Shown here: piece after piece, positions 1-12,100 of the stretch
Numbering within the stretch: position 1 is the first letter of the stretch
Layout: each line of letters starts with the position of its first letter
Source: Ochotona curzoniae
Taxonomy: Eukaryota; Chordata; Mammalia; Lagomorpha; Ochotonidae
Length of the DNA stretch: 64,000 bases
Direction of reading: 5' to 3'
NCBI RefSeq assembly: GCF_017591425.1
Contig: NW_024466307.1
Coordinates: forward strand, 1,548,001 to 1,612,000
Notes under the pieces: generated by a model
The model's input: the letters and a program-made list of their open reading frames with translations, nothing else
Told to the model about the DNA's origin: nothing
Database searches by the model: none
Made by a program: the position numbers and the translations under genes

Positions 1-145
1 GTGTCCTGGCCAGCTCTGTAGAACCAATGTGGCTGCTCCCAGCCTGCGTGGAAGCCCATGGAGCACTTGGACCGCAGGATGTCGTACAGGCCGCTGACGC
101 GCTGCGTCGGCCGCCCAGCAAAGCGCTCCTCTTTAGGATAGCCGA
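1..145 (-). CDS. DMGDH: DMGDH coding exon 9, partial (cut by left edge)
   Basis: The acceptor ...ctgcag lies just right of 145. The exon reads [18 protein letters not shown], then a segment containing [16 protein letters not shown], and is still open at base 1. The exon and the rest of the gene continue outside the window. Confidence 0.92.
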
Positions 146-3100
146 CTGCAGGGGAGAGCAGGCAGGGTCAGCAGCAGCCCACAGCAGTGCCATGGTGCCA
201 TGGTGCCATGCAGGGACTCAGCAAATAGGAAACCTGAGGTTCAGGGGCACATTGTGCATGAATGCTTTAGGTCTGGCACAAAGCTGCCATGTCCACTGAC
301 CGGCACAGGGTGAAGAAGAACCCACACTTCATCAATAGTATCCAAGATCACCTTGGCACTGCACAGCAGGCCCCAGTGTGCACACACACACACGCACGCA
401 CATACACACACACACACACACCCCTTAGGGTTCCTCCCCACAGACATCCAAGCAACAACAGGATGGTCTGCCAGGCCTGCCCCTCACCCACGTTGTTGAA
501 GCCATAGGACTCCCTGGCTTTGGCCTCGGTGTACTGAGGGGTGGTCCAGCTGCCGTAGCGATTGGGGTCCAATTCTATCAGATCGAAAGGAGGCTCCCCG
601 TGCAGGATCCACTCGCTGAGGAACTTCCCGACGCCGCCAGCATGGATGATGCCATAGCTTCCAGACACAGAGACAGGCAGGCACCCTGTCACTACCACTG
701 AAACACGCCTGGGTAACTTGCAGGGCCCCAGCTCCACGGCATGCACAGAGAACATGGTCCTACCCTATGCACCGTTCCTAAAACCCACACATTCAGCACC
801 CAGACTCAAGCTGCTGGTTTGCTTGTCCCCTGAAGACAGAAACCCATGCAAATGAACTCCTGGCTGGTGTGGGGCTGGCAGGCAGGAAAGGCGGCCACTT
901 AGTGGGATAACCGATTCCTGTAGAGTGGCCAGGCCAGGGCACACTCACCTCAGCTCTGCCCCTCATGGTGAGCTCACTGTGGAGCAACAGGGACATGTTC
1001 CTAGCAGCATTCAGGCCACTAAGGCACTGTCCAGGGAAGACTGGGGACAGGAGCACTGGACCCCAAATTCTGCGAATCGGTCACTTAATGGGAAAGGTCC
1101 TTGTTTCCTTTTCCAAGTGAGATGATAAGGGAATATATTACCCTCCCTCCAACCCAGCCTCCACGGGACACGGTGAGCGGCCAGGTCACCCGCACACTGC
1201 CCCAGCCTCCACGGGACACGGTGAGCGGCCAGGTCACCTGCACACCGCCCCAGCCTCCACGGGACACGGTGAGCGGCCAGGTCACCTGCACACCGCCCCA
1301 CCGCTCCAAAGGTGATTCTGGTCTCCACCATGTGCACAGTACCCACTGGCCCTCATCTACTAATTACTTTTGGGGGTGCATTTCTCTGTGCTTTAAGTCA
1401 AAGCAGCAGCCATGAAGCTGAATGAACAGAGTGGGAAGGAAACTAGCTAAGGAGTTCCATCAGCAGACATCCCAACAAGAAAGCCCAGTGCCTCCAAGCT
1501 CAGCAGCTGAGCAGCGAGAGCCGGAAGTTCTAAGAAGCTGGGGAGGCCTCAGCCGGCACTGGATATGCTGACTTTTCCCACAAGAAGACACCACTGTGCT
1601 ATTTTTGAAGAACAAACGTGAAACTTGTTACGAACGGTACTTCCTTAGGAGGTCAGAGGGCAGTGATGAACACTTCCTGCAGCCACGCATGGACAAAGGC
1701 AGGGTCAGAGAAGGCCACCCTGACCAGCAGAACAAACGGTCAGCTCCAACGGGGAAGAAAGAATTCAGGGCCGTGATACAAGAGCATTTGACATCCTGGG
1801 GCAAACAGCAGAAATGAAACGTCACAGCCCCCCAAGGAGTGAACAGGAAGCAGTCACACTGGACAAGCATATGCTATGGTGACACACACTCGAAGGACCT
1901 TCACCACAGGGCGTCATGAAAACCAGGGCAATGTGATCAAGCTGAGCATACTCAGCTTCAAAAAGGACCCAAACAGAAATGACAGAAAATATAGAAAGTT
2001 CCAGAAAGCCACAGAGTTCTAAGTGTGACCCTTTAAGGGCTACACCACAGCCGGTGTCTAGCACGTGTACTCCTTACACTATTCCTTGGCTGTGTCCCCC
2101 GTGGTCCTACCTGCACCTGCTAACACCAGACCCAGACACACACGGAGTCCCAGGGGCGCTTACCCAAAGCCCACGGCCACCCAATAGTTGCGGACCCCTT
2201 GGTGGGGCCCCACCATGGGCAGGATGTCAGGCGTATAGGTGATGGGGCCGTTGACCACATTGACGATGTCGGCCTGCTTCAGGGCCGGGATCATCTCCAT
2301 GGCCATTTCCAGGTGCTTTGCCAGCCGGTCCAGGTCAGCCTCAAAGAGCTCCTTCCCGAAACCTGGAGAGACGGCAGGGTAGGGGCACCATGGCGTGTGG
2401 ACAGGGGCATTCTGAGTGATGAGAGAGGCCAGAGAGTGGTCACATTTGTGTTTACATGTCTAAACTCTCACGACATCACCGCCCTTGAAACAAAAGCAGG
2501 TGAGCTCATTGTTTCCAGTTACTAGAGCATACAAATGGATGCCTCCTGATTCCATTGTTTTATCCGAAAGTCCTTAAAAAAAAAAAAACAGCCTACAACT
2601 TGGTTTGCCAAGACAGCTCTTTACCCCTGAATTAATTAATCCTAAGAGCCTGCTTCACCCCCTGCAAGGTGGGAGCACACAGGAGCTCACAGTGTCTCCA
2701 GGATGCGGAGAGCAGGGAACCCCACCTCAGGGCTGAGGGTCAGGGGTTGGGGCCCTTCCACTGTCCCTGCAAGAATGGCACAGAGGCCTCCCTCTGCCAG
2801 CTCCCTCCCACAGCCAGGGGCTGCGTGCTGGGACAAGAGGCAGGGTCTCAGGGCACAATCATCCAAGAGCCACCGTGGGTTCTGATGAGCTTCCGAAGGC
2901 CTCCCCACCACCAGGGGCTTCCACAGAGGTGCAGCCAGCCTCCCCTGTGTGGTGGGCCAGCTGCACGGAGGTCCATAGCTGGGATGGCTGAAACCCAACA
3001 GCTGCTTGGAGGAGCGGCAACCAGGGCCAGACAGACAGCAAAACCACAGCCCAGAGTCAGGCCCTTTCACGGGAAGATCGCTCCATGGCCTCCTCTCGGA

Positions 3101-6100
3101 GCAACAGGGTGGAGGGGCACAGTCCTTCCTGAGGCAAGAATGAAAGCGTGATCCTAGAAGGCACCACTTGGGGCTGTTCTCTGCTTCCCCATGATGTTTC
3201 AGAGGCTGAGCCGTCTCCTTGCTCTGGTCCTGCAGGGTGATGCTGGGCTTCCAGCATCCCCAATGGGAGAGCCCAGGAAGACCTCTAAAGCTCCTCCTTG
3301 GCGACGCGCGTCCTGAGAGACAGCGACCACCCTGCCACACCTACCCTGCCACACCTACCCGGGACCTCAGATGCTCCTGGTTTCAACCTGGCTGTTGTGA
3401 GCATCTGGGGAGGGAACCAGCAGAGGGGTCTTTCAAACAAAAAGTGTTTCCCAGAAGACAAAAGCAGACCCAGCTCCAGCAAGACTTGAGGGAGAAGCTG
3501 TAGCGCCTCCCACATGAGCCCGGGGCAGGGGAGGTTGAGCCTTCCCTCCTGTCCCCTACGCTGTGCCAGCCCCTGCAGCTTCACCCCTGCCTGTCACACC
3601 TGTCTGCTTCCCCCATGGCAGCACCATTGCAGCTTTATGCAAACCCTGAGACCAGAGTGGGGAGACACAGGTCGGTGGGAAGTTGGCGCTGGCAGGCCCC
3701 ACGCCCCACCTGTTGCACACACCTTCATGCTCCCACAGTGACTCCTGCCGCTGCCCCTCCTTCCTCATCCCTGCCGTGACTGTTCAAAGCGGCTCATCTC
3801 CAGCATCCCAGGAATCTACCTGCCTGGGATCCGGGGACTGTCTTTACTGTTGGTCCCAGCCATGGAGGGTCTGACCAAAATGGACTTTTTAACAAGACCA
3901 AAATGATAACAGCAGTAATCATCACCATCATAAAGACGGACTTCTTTTTATTTTTTTGAAATTCAGAGAGACCATCCATCTGCTGGTTCCCTCCACAAAC
4001 AGTCACATCAGCCAAGGCTGGATCAGGCTGGGGTCCAGAGCCGGGAAGCTGATCCTCCCATGTGGCTGTAAGGGCCCACACACTCAGGCTTCCCAGCTGT
4101 GTCAGTGCGGAGCAGCCATGACAAGAATCAGCACCCAGACGGGATGCTGGCCCTGCGGTCAGTCACCCTCGGCGCACGGCACGCGCCGTGAACCCACCTG
4201 GAGGGACTCCGCTGGTGACCCAGGTGTCCTGAAGTTTCATTTTCTCCTGGCTTTCGTACGGGCCCAGCAGGAGGCCGTCCCGTTCCTGCCGGACGTAGTA
4301 AGACCCTTCCAGGTCCCGGAGCACGGCGAGCTCTCGTTTCAGAGCCTTCACCTCAGGGATGGTGGCCGTGACGAGGTACTGATGCTGGACAGGGATGAGA
4401 GGGTGCTGCAGGCCGATCATCTTGCCCACTTCGCGTGCCCAGAACCCTTCAATAGAACATTCCAGAATGTCACCACTTGTACAGGGCAAGCAAGGGTCTG
4501 CTGACATGGATGCAGCAAGTTTTACTAAAATAAAACATTCGTGGGGCTTAAGTAGTCACAGCAGAGTCTGAGGAGCAGCCAAACAAAGCCACACGCTTTG
4601 TCTGCAAACTAGAATGGGGGAAGAAGAGACAAAAGACCCTTGGCATTGCCCAGAATGCTGAAGATACCTGTGACGCCCTTCCTTGCTGCCTCCAGGGAGC
4701 CCATGGTGAAGCCGGCAGTGGTGCACGCGGGATGTGATACCACCTGACCCTTAGGTGGGTTGCTTTGTTGAGGGGCTTCCGCCTGCTTGCCTGTTTGGTA
4801 ATAATCCGAGTGACCACAGAACCCTGCTTACGTCACTGCCTTAGCAGTCACATGCTCTCTAGTGCCACCATTTCTGTTTCTTTATTTCTCAGAGTCTAAG
4901 GGGCTGCTCTGTGTGTATGTGTGTGTTTGCATGTCTCTCTTTCTCATTCAGCCACAATTACTGATTCTGAGCTAGCCTGGGACCCCGGGCCATTACTCTT
5001 GATGCCAAAGCTGATGTCTGTTAAACACCCTGGTGCCACCCTGGCGTTCCTCTGTTTTATGTTGGCCTGGCAGCTACATTGCTCCTCCTTGTAAAGTGAC
5101 CCCAGCCACCTCCTGGAAAAGCCAGAGCTTCAACCTGCAGGCAGCTGAGCTGTGTGTTGGTCATTTGATAATTCAGGCATGTGTTTCATTCCTACTATTA
5201 GAAAGACATACATTGCCATGCCAGAACTGTGTAGGAACATACAGTAAAATCGCATGTTCTAGTTATGCATACTAGAGCAGTTGTAAAAAAAGAAGTTAAA
5301 AACAAAAAACAAAAAACCTAATGGCTAAAGTCCTTTCCTTTAATGCACCAGCATCCCATATGAGCACCAGTTCTAATCCTGGCGGCCCTGCTTCCCGTCC
5401 AGCTCCCTGCTTGTGGCCTGGGAAAGCAGTCGAGGACGGCCCAAAGCCTTGGGACCCTGCACCCGCGTGGGAGACCTGGAGGAGGCTCCAGACTCCTGGC
5501 TTTGGATCAGATCGGCACAGCTTCAGCCTTTGTGGCCTCTTGGGGAGTGAACCATCGGACAGAGGATCTTCCTCTCTGTCTCTCCTCTTCTCTGTATATC
5601 TGATTTTCCAAAACAAACAAAAAAACCTACTTATTCAAATCATCGCAGTCTCCTCAGTCTACTTGCTTTAATTAAAAGCATAAATTGAAAAAAAAATCCG
5701 TCTTATTCAAATGCATTTATAAATTTTTCAGTTCAGCTACTGACTTATTTACTGTAGCCTTAAAATAAAAGTGAGATATTTGCATAAGCATATAGAACTA
5801 TATGACTGCCCCTGCCTAAACAACTTCTATCATGCAGTGCCTTATAGTGTTGGTGCCTGCTGGTCAAGGCCGCCTAACTGTCTACCTCCTCTATATGTCT
5901 AGTCAGTTAATGCAAGCCAGCCAAGATTACACGTCAGCCACGCTGGACCATTTTCCTCCCTCCAGCACCAAGGGCCAATGCAGGAGGCCAGCGAGGAGGA
6001 GCCATTTTACATCAGGCACTGTCTCCCAGGTGACAAAGAAAACACCAGTGCAAGTGAGCTCCTTGGCAAGGAACAGGAATGGGCCAAGGCTTCACTACTT

Positions 6101-9100
6101 TAGGAGGCTAAACTATAACCAAACAGCCTGAACAAAAGATCGTGAAATACATTAGCGAACACTCTGGAAAGCAAAGGTTAAGCATGTTTCTGCCAGCGTC
6201 CAAAGTAATCAGACATGGGTGAGAAAAGACGCAGGTGACCAAAGCCACTCCAGCAAAGCAAGCTGAGGACAAGAAGGAAAATCAGCAATGAAGAGAGTGG
6301 ACACAGGAAGGGAAATACACATAGTTTGGATATAAATAAATATCTGGACAAGAAAGAGAGGAGAGAGGCGTCACACTGAAGCTACGTGACAGCTGGAGAT
6401 GCAGACTGGCTCACGTGTTGGTCTCCCAGGAAGGTGGAGGCTTGCCACCATGGCGTTATTGAGCTGACTGCAGGAGAGCTCCGACAGGCTCAAGTGGAGG
6501 CCACCCGGCGCCTGAAGCCAGAGTCAAGTCCAGCTGGGCCCGACGAGGCCGTGCCCGCACAGGCCCCCGGGGGAACTCACCTGCGGCATTGACGACGCGC
6601 TTGGCCTTCACCGAGCCCTGAGGAGTTTCCACGTCCCACAAACCATCAGATCTCAGTGTCAGCGAAGTTACCGGGGCAGGGTACTTCAAAAGGGCCCCGT
6701 ACTTCCTGGCCCCAGCGGCCAGGGCCATGGTCAGCGAGTATGGGTCGATGTGACCATCTCCGGGGTTATAGAGGCCAGCCAACACCTGCGCCGGACACAG
6801 AAGGACCGGCGTTAGCACAGCCCCGCCTCCTCCCGGCCCTCCTGCAGCAGGGACAGAAGTACTACTGCTTTCCAGGGGTCTCAGCAGCTGCTCTACCAGT
6901 GGACTTACAAGTTCTGGTCCATGGAAATGGAAATGCAGGTAAAGCTATCACATGGCAGCTTCCACAAAACATTTTTATGTCTTAAAAACTTCCATTTACA
7001 TATTTATTGGAAAGAGAAAGAGCAACAGAGAGAGGGAGACAGAGATCTTCCAGCCTCTCTCCTCAGATGGCCACAGCAGCCAGGGCTGAGCCAGGCTGAA
7101 GCTGGGAGTTCCACTGTGGTCTCCTACCTGGCTAACAGGGACCCAAGGACTTGGATCATCCTGTGGAGCTGGATGGGAAGAACAGCCTACACATGGGATG
7201 CTGCTGTTGCAGGCAGAAGCTTTACCTGTCAGACCCCCACTCACCACTGGACCAAGACAGCGGCTTGTACCCTCCACCCACCCCAAGTCCCTCTCTCTGT
7301 CCAGCTGCCTGGAATGCACGTGGAGCTCTGGCAGCCACGTTGGCACAGGAGTGGCAGTCACACCCTGGTGTCGACAGCCATCATCTGGAAGGGACTGATG
7401 TTACACTCAGACGAACGGTATCATGGAGACTAGCATACCAGGAAGTGAAGATAAGTTGCAGTATGCAGTCCAGAGAGGGAGAACCAAGCCCAGAGAGGGA
7501 GACCCAGGCCCAGAGAGGGAGAACCAAGCCCAGAGAGGGAGAACCAAGCCCAGAGAGGGAGAACCAGGCCCAGAGAGGGAGAACCAAGCCCAGAGAGGGA
7601 GAACCAGGCCCAGAGAGGGAGACCCAGGCCCAGAGAGGGAGAACCAGGCCCAGAGAGGGAGATCCAGACCCAGAGAGGGAGATCCAGGCCCAGAGAGGGA
7701 GACCCAGACCCAGAGAGGGAGAACCAGACCCAGAGAGGGAGAACCAGGCCCAGAGAGGGAGAACCAGACCCAGAGAGGGAGACCCAGGCCCAGAGAGGGA
7801 GATCCAGACCCAGAGAGGGAGATCCAGACCCAGAGAGGGAGACCCAGACCCAGAGAGGGAGAACCAGACCCAGAGAGGGAGACCCAGGCCCAGAGAGAGA
7901 GAACCAGACCCAGAGAGGGAGAACCAAGCCCAGAGAGGGAGACCCAGGCCCAGAGAGGGAGACCCAGGCCCAGAGAGGGAGATCCAGGCCCAGAGAGGGA
8001 GAACCAGACCCAGAGAGGGAGAACCAGGCCCAGAGAGGGAGATCCAGACCCAGAGAGGGAGATCCAGACCCAGAGAGGGAGACCCAGGCCCAGAGAGGCA
8101 GACCGCAGTCTGGCCCAGAGTCGTGAGGGTGGCATAGTGAGCTACCAGCTGGCATGTGTGGGCCCACGTGGCGTCACTGACCTCCATTTTTAAATGGACA
8201 CAGGGTTTTGCTGTTTATTCTCTGGAGATGCTGCATGGAAACCCCTCAGTGTGGGGGCCACAGTAACACAGAGTTACTGAACGCGCTTCCTCAGGGGCCA
8301 GCACTGTGCACAGCACGCTGGGCCACCACCGGTAACACCAGTATCACCCAGTTGGAGATGGGGCAGCTCCACTTCCAATCCAGCCCCTGCTTACGGCCTG
8401 GGGAAGGCAGCCCCTGTACCCACAAGGAGAGCTGGAGGGAGCCCCAAACTTCTGCATTCAGCCTGGCCCAGCCCCAGCCATTGAGGCCAATTGGGCAGGG
8501 AACCAGTGCATGGGTAATCTCTCTCTCTCTCTCCCTCCTTCTCCTGCCCCCATGTCACCCTGGCTTTCCAATAAATACATCCTTGAAAAATAAAGAAAAT
8601 GCTTTCTCAGTTGCCAGTGGTGGGAAGTTCACAGATTTCCATTTCCCTTTCACATTTCATTTAACAAATACAACAGCCCAAGTCCGACTTAAATCACCCA
8701 ACGCCGCCGCCCAGGATGGGTGCCCAAAGGCTTTCCCGTGTGGATGAGCATCTTAGTGCTTTTCACATCTCAGGGCAAGCCTCCACGCAGTGACCAGGCC
8801 CTGGGGTCAATACCTTGTCCATGTTGAGTAAAGGGAACATCTCCTGGACCTTCTCGGGCCCAATGATGTACTGCTCTGTCGCATGCCAGCCGTTGCGTGT
8901 CATCTGATACTTAAACTCATCCACCCTCACAGGCGTTGTGGCGATGCGGACGCTGCCGGGCTGGTGGAATCCTACGGCCTGTGCAAACAGGAGCACAGCA
9001 GTGAGCCAGGATGGGGACAAGGCAGGTGTATGGGAGGAAGCAGAGATGACAGCTTCTGTGAAGTTGTATTTGGCCAGCAAGTTCCTCCCCAGGCTCTAGG

Positions 9101-12100
9101 TACGCTGCTGTGAGCAAAGCAAGTCAAAAGTGTTCCTGGGGACCGGCACGATTGCATAGTGGTTAAAGTCCTTGCCTTGTACGTGCCAGGATCCCATATG
9201 GGCACTGGTTCTAATCCCGGCACCCCGCTTCCCATCCAGCTCCCTGCTTGTGGCCTGGGAAAGCAGTCAGGGATGGCCCAAAGTCTTGGGACCCTGCACT
9301 CGCATGGGAGACCTGAAAGAGCTCCTGGCTCCTGGCTTCGGATTGGCTCAGCTCCAGCTGTTGCGGCCGCTTGAGGAGTGAACCTTCGGACAGAGGATCT
9401 TCCTCTCTGTCTCTCCTCCTCTCTGTATATCTGCCTTTCCAATTAAAAAAAAAAAATGTGTTCCTGGTGCACAGGTGCAAATGGAGCTCAGCGTGTGACC
9501 ACGGTCACACGGGTGGGTGGGCATTTGCATAGTGGAACAGAGAAGGAGAAAGGGTTTGAGGAGCCCAGTGCTATGATGCTGACACGAAGCCTGCACGGAA
9601 CTACGCCCACATCTGATGCTGCAGGGCCACCTGCAGTTGGCCAAGCCCTTGGCAGGGCCCGGGGGTGCAGGGACAAGGATGCTGCCCTCTGCACTTGAGG
9701 CAACCTGCAGGGCTGTGCACATAAGCTCCAGGAGTGGACTGGGGAAGGCATCTGGGGGAGAAGATGTTGCTTCAGACAGAGGAGGCAGCAAAGCAAAACC
9801 CAGGAAAAAAAAGCACAATGAAAAACTGACACACGAGAACCCAGTACACTGGAGCAGGCCTGCAGCCTTCCGTCCTGCAAGGCCAGCGGGACCAGCTGGT
9901 GGCACCGGGCAATGGCCATCACAAGAAGCACACGGGCAGCCTTCAGTCTCAGCCTGTGAGAGCCTGGAGTGGGAGCAGGTGCAGGAGTGTACTTAAGAGG
10001 GACAAAGTAAAAGGGCTGGGACTTGAGCAACATCGTCATTCTTCTCAGAAACTAAACTACCTCCAGCAAACTCAACCTATTTCTGTGCCACATTCGCCAT
10101 GGTGTGTGCCACGGACACCACCCTACACATGTCAAAATCCGTCAGAATCCTCACACATGCTCCACAGCCTGACCCTGCCCTCTAGACTGCTGTGTGTGAG
10201 AGGCACTCACCTGCCCAGTCTCTTCTTCAAGTGTCTCATAAAGCTTGATGCTGTCATAATGTATTTTCTTCAAATTTATTCCAGGATGAAAGTAAGTGGT
10301 TAAACCTGCCTTGAAGGTGAGGGAGGAAAGGAAATAGTGAGAACATTAACATGCTCAAACCATTGCTACTCTTCCCTTTAAGCAACAATAATAAAGTCAC
10401 AGTGCAGGAAAGGCTCGTCCGGAGAGAGAGAACCGAGATTTAGATTCGAGGCCTGGGGACACAAAGGGACTTGGGAAGCTTGTGGAAAACAGAATTAAGA
10501 GGTAAGTGTATTTTAGTGCAAAAAAAGAATCTTGAAAGCCATACAGTTTTCACATAATCCACCAGCTTCTAAGATTACTCGCATGAATGGATTTCAGACT
10601 TTTTTTTCTGTATAAAAATTAGCTTATCTAATTGTATTTTCCCCAGGCAGCATGCGTGGGAATGGTACTCAGGCTGGCCAAATGCCCCTAAAACTGAAGA
10701 CCCTGGAGCAGCAAAGGGTCCCCTGACCCAACTCCCTGTCTCTGCACCTGCAGACTTCCAGAAGGGCCTTGTAGGTAGGCCTTGGTGATGAGGCAGAGCT
10801 GCCGGAGCTTCCTGTGTTGGATGAGCACACAGATGGTACACCACCACATGCTGAATGAACCTGGATGAACTGTAGAATGCAGAGAAGCTGTGTCGGAACC
10901 TTTCTGCCCACTGCTGGCTGGTGCCAGGGCCCGTCTGGACCACGAGTTCTTAACTGTTGCACACACCCAGTTCTCTCTGGTGACAGTGTCTGCGCCCTCG
11001 TGGGGCAGCTACTTCTGCACCTCGGGGAGCTCCCAGGAACACAGTCTGATTGAAGTCAAACAGACCTGTGTAGTAGCAGTCCAGCAGTGGCAGGCACCCG
11101 ATCTCAGAAACACCCACCAAAGTCTGTCTGGTCACCTGCTGGGGACCACCAGGAAGTCCTGCCGTCCACACTGCATGGTTCCCTGCTTCCCGCATGGCTA
11201 GGAGGAGTCAGTGCCCTTGTGTGGGTGACAGGTGCGTGGCTCCCTGCTCTAAAGCTGCTACTGCATCCTGTCAGCCCAGTGCACCTGCTCTCATAGGTCC
11301 CCAGTCAGAGAGGCCAGTGTCCCTCACTTCCACTGCTTGCCCCTACCACCTGCTCTGCTGGCAGCACACAGACCACCTGCTCTGCTGGCAGCACACAGAG
11401 ACTAAACTGTAAGCAGGGACTTTTATCTTTCACTCTATCTTTGTTGCAGCCTGGGGCTTCCACAGCAGTAGTTGTACTGTCACTGCAGTGTCACTCCTTG
11501 CATGGCACTGCTCATGTACGTGCAGGTCTCACAGCATGTAAGGAAGGTGCAATGCTTTTCTCTCCTGCGACTTTACCAAGAACACATACAGTAAGAAGTC
11601 TAACAGAAGAAAACACATCCTTTGGGATTTTGGAGTCCTTTTGGGGTCAGCTCACTTTCATAAATGCAGCAATCACATCCAGGGTTTGTGATAAGAGGTG
11701 GGCATTCTGATTGGTGTCTAAGGCACCACGTGCAGAGGATCTGAGTTAGGAATCTATTGAACCCAGCTGCACATCCTGGGAGGCAGCAGGTGGTGGCTCA
11801 AGTGACTGGGTGTCTGCCACCCACAGGGCAAGAGTGGATGAGTGTCCAGCTCCTCGCTCTGGGCAGGGCTGTGAAGCAGCAGACGGGTGTGAACCTGCAC
11901 CGCTCACAGTGCTGTGCAGAGAGACCGTGTCAAACGCAAAGCTGCTTACTGCGTGCCAGGTGGAGCCGGCCGTGAGCTCCGACTTCTCCAGCAGGACCAC
12001 GTCCCTCATGCCTGCCTTGGCCAGGTGGTAGGCCAGGCTCACCCCCACGCAGCCCCCTCCAATGATCACCGTTTCGGCTCGGTCCTTCCATGTTGTTTCT

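Larger units (their letters stand above)
6786..8813. other. DMGDH intron 4
   Basis: Contains, left to right, a minus SINE, the 20-bp minisatellite and a plus SINE fragment. The minisatellite accounts for almost a third of the intron. Confidence 0.9.

Noticed and set aside
2687..3340. 217-codon open frame on the minus strand
   Set aside because: Lies inside DMGDH intron 6, with overlapping open frames on both strands and no family similarity.
7471..8104. Regular repeat array that could be mistaken for a CRISPR
   Set aside because: Units are directly adjacent 20-mers with no unique spacers, in a mammalian intron.
7151..8193. Five long overlapping open frames on both strands, up to 328 codons, over 7151-8193
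   Set aside because: All are produced by the stop-free 20-bp minisatellite. They overlap in five frames, lack any family resemblance and lie inside a DMGDH intron.
9140..9230. tRNA-like heads with A- and B-box-like words in many SINEs
   Set aside because: They are the tRNA-derived 5' parts of C-repeat SINEs followed by the SINE body and A-rich tail, not functional tRNA genes.
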